Assembly (NCBI GenBank): GCA_023213315.1
Contig: JAKCPI010006106.1
Span: 1 to 64,000 of the forward strand
Origin: Euborellia annulipes
Taxonomy: Eukaryota > Arthropoda > Insecta > Dermaptera > Anisolabididae
Reading direction: 5' to 3'
Length of the DNA stretch: 64,000 nt
Shown here: positions 53,488 to 54,544 of the stretch, piece after piece
Numbering within the stretch: the stretch's first letter is position 1
How the letters are laid out: every line of letters begins with the position of its first letter
Program-made: the position numbers and the translations under genes
Notes under the pieces: model-generated
Told to the model about the DNA's origin: nothing
The model's database searches: none
Seen by the model: the letters and a program-made list of their open reading frames with translations, nothing else

Positions 53488-54544
53488 ATTTTCGAAAGTC
53501 TGCACTCAAATGCCAATGCACAATTGACAACTCTACATTTTTGGCTGCCTTTTCAAATTGACAACTTTACATTTGACTCAATGCATTGGCATTTGAGTGC
53601 ATACTCTCGAAAATGGCCTGAGGATGGCGATATTTAATTATAGCCGAAACTATCACCACTACTCTTGAGTTTTATTTCGTAGAGGCTTACTTCCTGGCTA
53701 TCCGCTCCTTCACATATTGTTGAAATACAACAGCCATTGTCAGAATATTATTTGCTCTTTTCTTATTCAGAAATAATTCCTACATTCTCAATTAATAAAT
53801 ATTGAATAATGAACAAACAATGATGTTTCTGGATAGGTATTAATTAGCATTATTTTCTTGTTGCCCTTTCTTTCTTCTAATATTGTTATGATTATGTGCA
53901 GGTTCGAGGAACGCTGGGTGATGATCGTCGGTGGTTTCGGTGCAATGGTAATCGGTCGATTTGCCTATTTGCCAATGGGCCAAGAACCAGCTTTAATCGC
54001 TCATATGGTCAACGGTACCATGGAATTAGGATGTCCCGACACGCAGAGTTGGTGTCTGGATACACCTGGTATGACACTCAGTCAGTTCATCATCGGTTAC
54101 ATGTTCACCGCAGCAGGCTATCCTGTGGGCATTACACTCATCCAGAGTATCTTCAGTAAAGTATTAGGACCTCGACCACAAGGCGTTTGGATGGGATTAA
54201 TGACAGGATCCGGTTGCCTTTCACGAGTAATGGGACCTATTTTCGTTACATATATCTATACAGAATTAGGTACAATGTGGACATTCGGCATCACCGCCGC
54301 GATGATGGCTATCTTCACTATTTGGATGCTGATCATCAGCAATCGCTTCATAGTGCCGGAATCGGCAGTAGAAAAAGCAATCAACTTAAAGAATAAACAA
54401 CGGGAGCAACAAAACGGCAATGCCGAACAAGCTGTTAAACTTCTCAATGACAACGGTATTAATAAAGTGAAAATAATCCCAACGAATCATCAACGGAACA
54501 ACACTCAACAGGTTGCCAACGGAGGAGCAGCCAGTGTGGGCTGA
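3088..54544 (+). CDS. MFSD8: MFSD8/CLN7-like lysosomal major facilitator protein, six coding exons
   Basis: Coding exons: 3088-3104, 46487-46714, 48630-48933, 50163-50488, 52359-52493 and 53902-54544 (TGA at 54542). They total 1,653 nt, or 550 residues; human MFSD8 has 518. All junctions are GT-AG and keep frame (phases 2, 2, 0, 2, 2). The first membrane helix is near residues 46-68 (TMFLMTLGFSIVL). The MFS loop motif GWWSTRIGSVRSP is at about 100-112. A lumenal loop holds the sequon NGT at 374 and WCLDTP at 387-392. The family-typical SKVLGPRPQGVWMG is at 422-435. The last 70 residues are hydrophilic and N/Q-rich. The order and spacing of conserved blocks follow vertebrate MFSD8 (for example FLGWVIA, QALGFILGP, SKILGPKPQGVYMG). 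MFSD8 is a 12-helix lysosomal membrane protein linked to chloride conductance, and its loss causes CLN7 Batten disease in humans. Exons 2-6 are secure; exon 1 is inferred. Confidence 0.93.
3411..3446. repeat. Small perfect hairpin
   Basis: GTCCCAAGTTAG at 3411-3422 is the exact reverse complement of CTAACTTGGGAC at 3435-3446, a 12-bp stem with a 12-nt loop. It lies 300 bp inside MFSD8 intron 1. Function unknown; it could be a remnant of terminal inverted repeats. Confidence 0.7.
3899..4158. mobile_element. Decayed hAT-like MITE
   Basis: The left end CAGTGGTTCACATAC and right end GTTGGAAACCGTTG resemble the common hAT terminus CAGTGGTTCCCAACC. Flanks CTAAAAAT and CTCTAAAT agree at 6 of 8 positions. 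A G-run sits near the right end, as in the other hAT copies here. Confidence 0.5.
4159..5514. other. Gene-less stretch of intron 1
   Basis: AT-rich. Fragments of the dispersed repeat are visible (GTCTGTCTGTCCATCTGTC near 4927). There is a G/C-rich patch at 5040-5170, with no supported gene. Confidence 0.4.
5515..5648 (-). ncRNA. Candidate non-coding exon of the antisense transcript (distal)
   Basis: Read on the minus strand, CTCTTTTGTTTCAG precedes 5648 and the perfect donor GTAAGT follows 5515, framing a 134-nt block of less AT-biased sequence. Its size and both splice signals match the exon-like blocks at 35-38 kb on the same strand. No long reading frame runs through it. Linkage to the others is inferred. 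Confidence 0.45.
6606..7205. mobile_element. Nested AAGG-CGCGTCTCG element inside palindrome arms
   Basis: A 380-bp core (about 6807-7192) is bounded by AAGGACCGCGTCTCG and CTGAGACGCGCACCT. It carries the GCGGCAAGAGATGG block also present at 24,990. It sits where the loop would be between two AT-rich arms (ATGCTTTTATTTAAATTGAA and its complement further right), the same arms seen at 26131-26410. Non-coding. Confidence 0.65.
7339..7582. mobile_element. hAT-type MITE, CAGGGGCGTATATA family, copy 2
   Basis: 244 bp. Ends are CAGGGGCGTATTTA and TATATACGCCCCTG. A perfect 8-bp target duplication GCCTATTA is at 7331-7338 and 7583-7590, diagnostic of hAT transposition. Internal sequence is closely related to 384-642. 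Inserted into an older repeat. Confidence 0.95.
7590..7860 (-). repeat. Single diverged 144-bp satellite unit
   Basis: Read on the minus strand it carries CCGATGAGCTAGAGGTCAGG, then GACCAAACTAATATGGTACT, the same order as the 144-bp units arrayed at 25251-25965. Confidence 0.6.
7876..8058 (+). mobile_element. tRNA-derived SINE
   Basis: An A box-like TGGCTCAGAGA at about 7891 and a B box GGGTTCGCTTCC at 7932-7943 sit at tRNA-like spacing. The body runs through ACTACAAATCATTTGAAATA to GGTCTAAATGGCCTTAGAT and TGCCGAAAAAAAACC. The tail is shared with 24739-24926. Not a real tRNA: no acceptor stem closes after the B box. Confidence 0.8.
8059..9230. other. Gene-less stretch with extreme C/G runs
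   Basis: AT-rich DNA. At 8872-8992 a T-run, a C-rich tract and a G-run of about 30 (8962-8992) follow one another. The G-run could form a quadruplex, and its length may be unreliable in the assembly. Confidence 0.6.
9240..9430. repeat. Palindrome with tRNA-like arms
   Basis: The left arm GCCGCCGGGAGTTGAACCA and right arm TGGTTCAACTCCCAGCGGCA are inverted copies separated by 30 nt. The pairing continues outward through GGAAAAAAGTA / TACTTTTTTCGG. Each arm holds a B box-like GGTTCAACTCC. It probably derives from a head-to-head tRNA or SINE fragment. Confidence 0.65.
10450..11036 (-). repeat. Dispersed AATCTGGTGTGAC repeat, copy 2
   Basis: A near-complete copy: CTTTCTCTTACCTATATG at the left, CGAGATTTTGATGGATATAC, GCGACATGGTCTGTCTG, AAAGTACTAGT-like core, GTTGCGATGGTAAC at 10921, and the right end GGTAAGAGAAAGTTGTG then CAGTCACACCAGATTTT. 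No real coding. Confidence 0.85.
11829..12516 (-). pseudogene. Dead mariner-like element with transposase fragment
   Basis: On the minus strand, about 12150-11990 reads LHDNAPSQKPSWFGNY, a stop, then IDHPPYSPDLAPCDFWLF, the catalytic block of mariner transposases (HDNA ... HPPYSPDLAPxD). The frame is closed by stops and most of the enzyme is missing. Long inverted ends flank it: CTTTGTCTGGATAAACACC on the left pairs with GGTATTTATTCAGACAAAG on the right, followed inward by matching TTACAAAGCGTTTATTATTT. About 690 bp overall. Confidence 0.8.
12517..13480. other. Gene-less stretch
   Basis: AT-rich intron DNA. A GATTGGCC (inverted CCAAT) with GC-richer surroundings at 13020-13080 is the only notable patch. 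No exon supported. Confidence 0.35.
13490..13681 (-). mobile_element. tRNA-derived SINE, second subtype
   Basis: On the minus strand the A-box region TGTAGGGGTTAGCGTGC and B box GGGTTCGGATCC are followed by a GCAGACC region, a small inverted repeat (GCCATTTGGATACCAAATGGC) and the tail GCCTAAGTTGCCGAAAAGAC. The 3' part recurs at 29180-29320. Confidence 0.75.
14555..14880 (-). repeat. Dispersed AATCTGGTGTGAC repeat, copy 3 (inside hAT element)
   Basis: Shares GAGCTAGGAGGTTGAAATTT, AAATCGGCCAAAAAGTACTA, TTCGCTCCAACGATTTT and AAAATGTATATTTTCATTTT with the other copies. Both ends are missing. Confidence 0.75.
15660..16115 (+). repeat. Half copy of the 22-kb palindrome
   Basis: Begins with a short palindrome around AATGAATTTGTGAAGC and continues AATGACACCTGTATGATTTT, then the AAGTACTACTTCCAAGTGAC and GAGAAAGTCTCGGGG blocks, colinear with 22260-22680. 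Confidence 0.75.
16343..16515. repeat. GC-rich 24-bp minisatellite
   Basis: About seven diverged copies of a 24-bp unit (CGCCTCCGTCGCCCTTTGG plus a variable CTTTG). Because 24 is a multiple of three, several frames on both strands stay open; these are not genes. It lies just inside the right end of the 2.26-kb hAT element. Confidence 0.85.
16892..16926 (-). ncRNA. Possible 35-nt micro-exon of the antisense transcript
   Basis: On the minus strand CTTATTTTCTCAG precedes 16926 and GTGAGT follows 16892. Both signals are good, but such a short block can arise by chance. Confidence 0.2.
17245..17465 (-). repeat. Dispersed AATCTGGTGTGAC repeat, copy 4 (partial)
   Basis: CAAAAAGTACTAGTAGG, AAAATGTATATTCTCATTTT, CATAGGAAAGATAGG and CCATGGTAACAAAAT match the family core. 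Both termini are lost. Confidence 0.75.
17469..17514. mobile_element. Solo end of the CAGTGAGG Tc1/mariner MITE
   Basis: CAGTGAGCGCCACAATTAAG then TCCCCACTT matches the MITE terminus seen at 55981, 42984 and 38333, but no partner end is visible. Confidence 0.5.
17575..18830. mobile_element. Element bounded by inverted ACGTGACAACGTCTT, filled by a 337-bp array
   Basis: The left AACGTGACAACGTCTTTTG (about 17608) and right AAGACGTTGTCACGTCAAAA (about 18809) are inverted. A GGCTGTGT-CTTCT-ACACAGCC hairpin lies just outside the left end. Inside is a 336-337-bp tandem repeat. Superfamily not recognised; Helitron, MULE and foldback origins are all possible. Confidence 0.6.
17798..18625. repeat. Tandem array of about 337-bp units (2.4 copies)
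   Basis: AAAAAATGAGGTTTTTCGAG recurs at 17803, 18139 and 18476 (spacing 336 and 337). Units share CATTTAGTCAGATCTGATTA, GCCGTTCGGAATCTAC and GTCAAGTCGCTATGCGTTGC. Copies one and two are nearly identical, the third is truncated and more diverged. Confidence 0.9.
19821..20490 (+). repeat. Left arm of foldback: 6.8 copies of a 99-bp tandem repeat
   Basis: Units start TACCAACATAACAAAAATAA at 19821, 19920, 20019, 20118, 20217, 20316 and 20415, exactly 99 bp apart, and differ at only a few sites (GAAGTATT versus GATGTATT, GAATGAAT versus GAATGGAT). The same unit is arrayed in reverse complement at 21441-22027. Confidence 0.95.
20500..20577. mobile_element. Partial hAT-like end (TAGCGCCGTCACTG)
   Basis: A C-rich tract ends in AAGCTAGCGCCGTCACTGCA. 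The same terminus (TAGCGCCGTCACTGCATA) occurs at 23382-23397. The matching CAGTGACGGCGCTA end was not found for either. Confidence 0.45.
21044..21325. repeat. Near-perfect palindrome, about 110-bp arms
   Basis: The left arm runs CTCAGCCAAAAACATCGGAG, then GGGGCGCCTCGCATTATTTT, then GCGCCTCGCTTTTCTGATTT. The right arm is its reverse complement, separated by about 50 nt around CACTTAAATAAAACCCC. Arms are GC-richer than the surroundings. It lies at the centre of the foldback. Confidence 0.92.
21441..22027 (-). repeat. Right arm of foldback: six copies of the 99-bp repeat, inverted
   Basis: Reverse complement of the 19821-20490 units (GTTTATCGTTTCGAATG on the minus strand), again at 99-bp spacing, with GTGTTGG/ATGTTGG variants. 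Ends at ATGTTGGTAC. Confidence 0.95.
22029..22500. repeat. 472-bp palindrome
   Basis: The left arm (AGTTTTTTCCAAAATTTGG ... CATACAGGTGTCATTAAAAA) and right arm (AATGACACCTGTATGATTTT ... CCAAATTTTGGAAAAAACTT) mirror one another across AATTTGTGAAACAAATGAAT at about 22255. It abuts the foldback's right arm. The right half continues to 22680 and recurs at 15660-16115. Confidence 0.93.
22722..22825. repeat. GC-rich patch, possible element end
   Basis: GGGCCCGGGCCCCTCGGAGG followed by a C-run and CTGTCTGAGGCCCTG. It resembles the C/G-run interior of the hAT MITEs, but no paired ends were found. Confidence 0.35.
23005..23065 (-). mobile_element. SINE 3' tail fragment
   Basis: On the minus strand GGGGTCTAAATGGCCTTCAA then TGCCGAAAAAGACC, the tail of the SINEs at 7876 and 24739. 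The tRNA-like head is missing. Similar tails lie at about 41316-41360 (minus) and 61400-61470 (plus, inside a hAT MITE). Confidence 0.65.
23440..23815 (+). repeat. Dispersed AATCTGGTGTGAC repeat, copy 5
   Basis: TTGATTTTTGGATTTTAATC, CATCAGTAAAGTACTAGTAC, GACAGACAGACTATATTGCG and TTTTGACATGAATCCAATAC match the family. Ends in a TCTCTCTATATATAT tract. Confidence 0.8.
24739..24926 (+). mobile_element. tRNA-derived SINE
   Basis: An A-box region TGGTGTAGTGGTTAGTGTGC at about 24752 and B box GGGTTCGTCCCC at 24795-24806 are followed by CTACAAATCAATTTAAACAA, GTGTCTAAATGGCCTTCGAT and TCCGAAAAAACC. It ends exactly where the AAGGTGCGCG element begins. Confidence 0.82.
25251..25965 (+). repeat. Tandem array of 144-bp units (five copies)
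   Basis: ACTTCCCGATG recurs at 25251, 25396, 25540, 25683 and 25827 (spacing 143-145). Units share GGGCTAGAGGTGTGAAATGT, TAAGAGTCATTTTTGATGAC and GACCAAACTAATGTGGTACT. The middle copies are almost identical. Confidence 0.92.
26131..26410. repeat. 280-bp palindrome
   Basis: Arms of about 125 bp (ATGCTTTTATTTAAATTGAA ... GCGTGGGGCGC and its complement) surround a loop of about 22 nt centred near 26260 (GAGCCTCGGAATCACTTCG). The arm sequence recurs at 6606-6715. Confidence 0.93.
27014..27215. mobile_element. Palindromic Tc1/mariner MITE, CAGTGAGG family
   Basis: The left end is ATGAGGGGCAATATTAAGTC (two bases lost) and the right end GACTTAATATTGTGTCTCAC then TG, followed by TA. Arms contain TGATTATTTCATTGTTTTT in both orientations. 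Confidence 0.8.
27380..27553. mobile_element. TA-flanked MITE, CCATCTATTGAAATAGTATT family
   Basis: Inverted ends of about 50 bp (CCATCTATTGAAATAGTATT ... CCGGGTAGTTAGGCAG) are flanked by TA on both sides. A second, longer copy is at 56847-57114. Non-coding. Confidence 0.85.
28196..28555 (-). repeat. Dispersed AATCTGGTGTGAC repeat, copy 6
   Basis: CTCTCTTACCTAGACAGCCC, AAAGTACTAGTACTTTACTG, CTCTTTAAAATGTATATTCT and CTTGTACTTCATAGGAAAGA are family core. Interrupted at its far end by the MITE at 28564. Confidence 0.75.
28564..28850. mobile_element. MITE with GAGCGTACAAGTATTACGTAACGC-type ends
   Basis: GAGCGTACAAGTATTACGTA on the left and TACGTAATACTTGTACGCTC on the right are perfect inverted repeats, continuing inward ACGCAATTT. 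Both halves hold C-rich blocks next to GTAACGC repeats. No clear target duplication. Ends of this kind are widespread in arthropod MITEs; the superfamily is uncertain. Confidence 0.85.
29180..29320 (+). mobile_element. SINE 3' part (second subtype)
   Basis: GGATACCAAATGGCTTAAAT, GAATGCCTGGACCCCAA and ATGGCCTGACTTGCCGAAAA match the SINE at 13490-13681 downstream of its tRNA head. Confidence 0.7.
29695..30040 (-). repeat. Dispersed AATCTGGTGTGAC repeat, copy 7
   Basis: CTTTCTCTTACCTATATGC, GATTTTGATGGATATACACG, GCGACATGGTCTGTCTGTG, GAGCTAGGAGGTTGAAATTC and AGTACTAGTACTTTAGTG. Truncated at TTCGCTTTAACG. Confidence 0.82.
30237..30615. mobile_element. hAT MITE, CAGGGGCGCCGGAACG family, copy 1
   Basis: 379 bp. 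The left end CATAGGCGCCGAACTGGGG and right end CGTTCCGGCGCCCCTG are imperfect inverted repeats. The flanks are both GACTCAAC, a perfect 8-bp duplication. The interior is AT-rich between G and C runs. Inverted relative to the copy at 35354. Confidence 0.93.
30625..31810. other. Gene-less stretch
   Basis: AT-rich. At 31530-31680 a GC-richer block has an imperfect inverted repeat (CAATTGGTTGGAAC ... GTTCCAGTCAATTGG) and CTCGACCTTCACATAAACG. No element boundary or exon identified. Confidence 0.4.
31815..31895. repeat. Hairpin end of the dispersed repeat, alone
   Basis: AATCTGGTGTGGCTGGTCGG, then AAAGTTATGTTCTGTGCTTG and TCACACCTGATTTTTTT: the two inverted ends of the family meet with no body between. 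Confidence 0.75.
31985..32060 (-). repeat. GC-rich dispersed fragment, possibly SINE-like
   Basis: On the minus strand GTTGGTGGGTCCCTGGTACT ... GATCCTGGGTTCCAAGGGCC then CACCAACAAATAAAC. A related block is at 62745-62830. GGGTTCCAA resembles a B box but the A box is unclear. Confidence 0.35.
32061..33360. other. Gene-less stretch
   Basis: AT-rich; contains a short ACTTCTATATATATAGAAGT palindrome near 32406. TTTTTACACCCTG occurs at 32708 and 32957 and could be mariner-type ends. No gene supported. Confidence 0.35.
33366..33440. mobile_element. Left end of a hAT-like element (partial)
   Basis: CAGGGCCGGATTTAAGAGTA resembles the CAGGGCCGGATCTAG end at 51628 and is followed by GCCGCCCGC. No matching right end found. 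Confidence 0.5.
33445..33782 (+). repeat. Dispersed AATCTGGTGTGAC repeat, copy 8
   Basis: GAGTCGAGATATATTTAGTT, TTACCATGACAACC, AGAGTAAAGTGTGCTGCAAA, GAATATACATTTTAAAAAGC, CAGACAGACAGACCATGTTG and TATATAGGTAAGAGAAAGTA. A central deletion removed the AGTACTAGTAC block. Frames across it on both strands are spurious. Confidence 0.82.
33899..34300 (+). mobile_element. 5' part of a hAT element (CAGAGGTCGGCAACC end)
   Basis: CAGAGGTCGGCAACCTGCGG begins a terminus typical of hAT (Charlie/Tip100-like) elements, followed by GCGGCCTGCCAAAG and, at 34139, GTGCGGCCCGCATAAAAAA. The right terminus was not found; the copy is truncated or interrupted. Confidence 0.6.
35143..35235 (-). ncRNA. Candidate exon 4 of the antisense transcript
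   Basis: On the minus strand, CTTTTTTTTTTAG precedes 35235 and the perfect donor GTAAGT follows 35143, framing 93 nt. One frame stays open but with no family resemblance. It is the third block in series with 37810-37917 and 36673-36779. Confidence 0.5.
35354..35751. mobile_element. hAT MITE, CAGGGGCGCCGGAACG family, copy 2
   Basis: 398 bp. The left end CAGGGGCGCCGGAACG and right end AGTTCCGGCGCCTATG are imperfect inverted repeats. The flanks are both AATATAAA, a perfect 8-bp duplication. Sequence is the reverse complement of 30237-30615. Confidence 0.94.
36358..36395 (-). ncRNA. Hammerhead-like motif fragment
   Basis: On the minus strand: CTGAAGAAGGTCTGAAAACG then TAGATCC, followed by AATAAAGG downstream. 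Core residues of the motif are partly kept; helix II is degraded. No inverted partner seen. Confidence 0.4.
36673..36779 (-). ncRNA. Candidate exon 3 of the antisense transcript
   Basis: 107 nt on the minus strand between acceptor TTTTTGTTTTTACAG and donor GTGAGT. All three frames contain stops, so this exon is non-coding or untranslated. Confidence 0.5.
37435..37622. repeat. Inverted pair of hammerhead-bearing repeats (37 kb)
   Basis: GGGCAGCAGGGCGAAAAATA on the left mirrors TTTTTCGCCTTGGCTGCCC on the right. The right arm holds the best-folding motif: TTTTTGTC (helix I), CTGATGA at 37547, helix II from GAGTGC, AAACGTC, then GACAAAAA, giving eight perfect helix-I pairs (37539-37585). In the left arm helix II is the perfect GAGTGC/GCACTC. 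Neither arm alone keeps every core base. Confidence 0.8.
37810..37917 (-). ncRNA. Candidate exon 2 of the antisense transcript
   Basis: 108 nt on the minus strand between acceptor CTCTTTATTCCAG and donor GTACGT. Joined to exon 1 (donor 39250) it extends a frame beginning MHAFLTIHFSRIKSS for about 53 residues before TGA. That peptide matches nothing I recognise. Confidence 0.5.
37972..38064. mobile_element. Decayed right part of a CAGGGGCGTATATA-type MITE
   Basis: AGAAAAAAAATCTTATATAC then GCCCTTG resembles the right terminus of the copies at 384 and 7339; the left end is not recognisable. Confidence 0.45.
38333..38536. mobile_element. Palindromic Tc1/mariner MITE, CAGTGAGG family
   Basis: Flanked by TA. 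Ends are CAGTGAACGCCAAAGC and GACCTTCACTG; arms are TGATTATTTAATTGTTTTTA and its complement. 204 bp, more diverged than 42984 and 55981. Confidence 0.85.
38730..38743 (+). promoter_or_regulatory. X-box-like site (RFX)
   Basis: GTCACCATAGTAAC fits the RFX X-box consensus GTHNYYATRRNAAC at every position. It lies in the first intron of the antisense unit, in unique-looking DNA. A single match may be fortuitous. Confidence 0.3.
39250..39400 (-). ncRNA. Candidate first exon of the antisense transcript
   Basis: Minus-strand block ending at CATATCCAG|GTATTT (39250). It is GC-richer than its surroundings and contains GCCAAGATGG just downstream of the CCAAT boxes. One frame is open to the donor (MHAFLTIHFSRI...), but upstream frame has no earlier ATG. 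The start site is estimated. Confidence 0.45.
39400..39515 (-). promoter_or_regulatory. CCAAT/E-box promoter of the antisense unit
   Basis: On the minus strand CCAATAGAAATGCTGAG and CCAATAGAAGCTGAG (inverted ATTGG at 39501-39505 and 39408-39412) are two similar NF-Y-type boxes about 93 bp apart. CACGTG lies at 39476-39481 between them, and a third CCAAT is at 39370. GC-rich for this window, and directly upstream of a strong donor on the same strand. Confidence 0.5.
39532..40150 (+). repeat. Dispersed AATCTGGTGTGAC repeat, longest copy
   Basis: Order of landmarks: AATCTGGTT and TCACACCAGATTTTTTTT hairpin end; GTTACCATGGCAAC (39672-39685); CCTATGAAGTACAAGAGTAA; GAATATACATTTTAAAGAGC; GTAAAGTACTAGTACTTTTT; TAAATATAAAATTTCAACC; an (AC)n and CAGACAGACCATGTCGCG block; GACATGAATCCAATACTTTC; and TCTCTCTATATATATTAACG. 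About 620 bp. No coding capacity; the open frames on both strands are chance. Class unknown. Confidence 0.85.
40151..42640. other. Gene-less stretch
   Basis: AT-rich intron DNA. A 77-codon frame at 40153-40386 has no recognisable motif. An imperfect hairpin GTGTTGATGACTCAGTTG / CAACTGGGATGTCAACAC lies at 41181-41229, and SINE tail remnants at 41316-41360 and 41908-41990. Confidence 0.4.
42590..43345. repeat. Inverted pair of hammerhead-bearing repeats (43 kb), with nested MITE
   Basis: The left arm (minus-strand motif 42643-42688: CTGAGGATGGGTGACATAGT ... GTAGACATT) and right arm (43266-43319: AAGGTC, CTGAGGA, ... CCCGAAACGTAGACATT) are followed outward by GGAAATAAATAATTGTTG in both. The right arm's helix I pairs AAGGTC with GACATT (one mismatch). 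The CAGTGAGG MITE at 42984 sits between the arms. Confidence 0.75.
42984..43193. mobile_element. Palindromic Tc1/mariner MITE, CAGTGAGG family
   Basis: TA-flanked, 210 bp. Left CAGTGAGGGTCAATATTAAG and right TAATATTGTCCCTCACTG; the arms pair nearly throughout (TACTTGTGATTATTTCATTG). Confidence 0.93.
43346..45175. other. Gene-less stretch of intron 1
   Basis: AT-rich. A GC-richer patch at 43680-43815 has no splice-bounded reading frame that I can support. No bounded element seen. Confidence 0.35.
45433..45862. mobile_element. Inserted inverted hammerhead repeat (Penelope-like remnant)
   Basis: The left arm GGATAGGTGAAAAGGTGAAG ... and right arm ... CTTCACCTTTTCACCTATCC are inverted copies of about 135 bp around a 110-bp centre. 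In the right arm, CCCACCTGTT, CTGAGGA (45732), GATCCC-AACG-GGGATC, GAAAC, GTC, AACGTGGTGGG fold as a type-I hammerhead: six plus four helix-I pairs around one bulge, six helix-II pairs. The left arm is the same with UUC at the cleavage position. TATAAAATTTCA flanks both sides. It lies in MFSD8 intron 1. Confidence 0.75.
45722..45774 (+). ncRNA. Hammerhead ribozyme-like motif, best complete copy
   Basis: Core CTGAGGA, one extra T, helix II GATCCC/GGGATC, GAAA, a two-pair helix III (AC/GT with no loop), cleavage triplet GTC, and helix I CCCACC-TGTT with AACG-T-GGTGGG. This is the minimal type-I arrangement known from Penelope-like retroelements. The extra base between the core and helix II is also found in the natural chrysanthemum chlorotic mottle viroid hammerhead. 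Activity is untested. Confidence 0.65.
46487..46714 (+). CDS. MFSD8: MFSD8 coding exon 2 (N-terminal tail and first membrane helix)
   Basis: The acceptor is TTTTTGTTTTAG before 46487. The donor GTCTGT at 46715 restores GGA-TAC (Gly-Tyr) with exon 3. The exon encodes residues 6-82: an acidic cytosolic tail with DEILETAAERSQRI, which resembles the ILETEE segment of vertebrate MFSD8, then helix 1 and the lumenal PYLDKLD loop. A second possible donor at 46719 (GTAAAA) would break frame with exon 3. Confidence 0.93.
46740..47999. other. MFSD8 intron 2, first part, no gene
   Basis: AT-rich. TTAGATTTTATCAAATTTCAG at 47902-47922 and TGAAATTTGATAAAATCTAA at 47775-47794 form an inverted repeat around a TATATA tract. 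No exon seen. Confidence 0.4.
47985..48500. repeat. Inverted pair of hammerhead-like repeats in MFSD8 intron 2
   Basis: The left arm TTTCTCCCAGACCAACGGTT ... TTACCTTATTTGGGAGTGCA is mirrored by the right arm ... AACCGTTGGTCTGGGAGAAA. The right-arm motif reads CTGAGGACGACTGACAACAT ... GCGGTCGAAACCGTTGG (about 48407-48458). Helix II GACT/GGTC is short. Open frames in both arms are mirror images and not genes. Confidence 0.8.
48630..48933 (+). CDS. MFSD8: MFSD8 coding exon 3 (helices 2-4)
   Basis: The acceptor is TTTATGCAG and the donor after CAG 48931-48933 is GTCTTT. Residues 83-183 begin YVVAANPLGQMVFSPLIG, the helix-2 motif of the family, then the MFS loop WWSTRIGSVRSP and RLLVGVSSANVVVARAYI, matching the RGLLGIGAGNVAVVRSY stretch of vertebrate MFSD8. 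It ends in phase 0. Confidence 0.95.
49015..49965. repeat. Inverted hammerhead-like repeats in MFSD8 intron 3
   Basis: The left arm near 49025-49105 (CTTCAGTTATTGGAAATTAT, GTGATTGAACCAGGATTTGT) mirrors 49855-49925. The right motif CTGAAGATGCCCAAATAAAT ... CTGAAACGTC is at 49912-49962. Between the arms, AATTCATACAATTTAATATT and its complement (49098-49195) form another hairpin. A separate unpaired motif, CTGATGATGAGAAAATAAAG then TTTTATCGAAACGTC, lies at 49588-49635. Confidence 0.7.
50163..50488 (+). CDS. MFSD8: MFSD8 coding exon 4 (helices 5-7 and central loop)
   Basis: The acceptor is GTGTTTTTTAG and the donor GTAATT follows GAAAC. Residues 184-292 begin VLGFVFGPALQ, equivalent to ALGFILGPVFQ in vertebrates, and include GEKGVS and a lumenal DMYTAAGW. 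The cytosolic loop between the two halves is at about residues 240-270 (VREAMIAQGTTSEKETWKSW). The next helix is cut at LLET. Confidence 0.95.
51035..51240. repeat. Palindrome in MFSD8 intron 4
   Basis: GAAATTTAGGGATCAAGCTC ... ATGATCCTGAATACTGAGCT mirrors AGTTCAGTATTCAGGATCAG ... GAGCTTCATCCCTAAATTTC around a TATATTATTATATC centre. Arms are about 90 bp with a few mismatches. No hammerhead core inside. Confidence 0.85.
51245..51310 (+). mobile_element. Solo end of the AAGGTGCGCGTCTCG element
   Basis: AAGGTGCGCGTCTCGAAAAA then CC matches the left end at 24927; it runs into a G/C-run patch (51280-51308) and no right end is seen. Confidence 0.6.
51628..51844. mobile_element. hAT MITE, CAGGGCCGGATCTAG family
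   Basis: 217 bp in MFSD8 intron 4. Ends are CAGGGCCGGATCTAG and CTAGTCCGGCCCTG. A perfect 8-bp duplication TCTTATGT is at 51620-51627 and 51845-51852. G-run at left and C-run at right. Confidence 0.95.
51890..52030 (-). mobile_element. tRNA-derived SINE, second subtype
   Basis: On the minus strand a tRNA-like head with B box GGGTTCCGATC is followed by CAGGCAGTCCGATGAATTTA and AATATGCCTGGACCCC, matching 13490-13681 and 29180-29320. Confidence 0.65.
52359..52493 (+). CDS. MFSD8: MFSD8 coding exon 5
   Basis: The acceptor is TTTTTTTCTAG and the donor is GTGAGT. Residues 293-337 are LGTLLTMEQFAWTKEEAI followed by a glycine/alanine-rich helix ending NWLCEK. TMxxFAWT matches TMDMYAWT of vertebrate MFSD8. 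The exon is too short to appear as a standalone reading frame; it was found by splice signals and family match. Confidence 0.93.
52495..52795. repeat. Inverted hammerhead-like repeats in MFSD8 intron 5
   Basis: The left arm (CGGCCAAATAAATAATAAAG, CCGTTTATTTGTAAATATTT) mirrors the right arm (AAATATTTACAAATAAACGG, AAGTATTTATTTTTGGCCG). The right motif at 52694-52737 reads TTGTACTCAGGATGATTCC ... GGGATCAAAATATTTAC. A better copy of the same family is at 62393-62438. Confidence 0.8.
53085..53690. repeat. Second set of inverted repeats in MFSD8 intron 5
   Basis: CCATTTTCGAAAGTCTGCAC and its partner GTGCATACTCTCGAAAATGG bound a 130-bp hairpin (53486-53615) with CAAATGCCAATGCA paired to TGCATTGGCATTTG. 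Just right lies the motif CTGAGGATGGCGATATTTAA ... TAGCCGAAAC (53617-53650). Further left, GTGGCGAAAGCCCGAAAAT is a decayed relative. Confidence 0.7.
53454..53486. repeat. (TA)n microsatellite
   Basis: About 16 TA dinucleotides immediately left of the 53486 hairpin. Confidence 0.9.
53902..54544 (+). CDS. MFSD8: MFSD8 coding exon 6 (C-terminal half and stop)
   Basis: The acceptor is ATTATGTGCAG. Residues 338-550 start FEERWVMIVGG (IGERAILLGG in vertebrates). They contain NGT (a potential N-glycosylation site in the lumenal loop), SWCLDTPGMTLSQF, and GYPVGITLIQSIFSKVLG. The final helix is WTFGITAAMMAIFTIWMLI. The tail is N/Q/K-rich and ends GGAASVG. The stop is TGA at 54542-54544. Confidence 0.96.
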
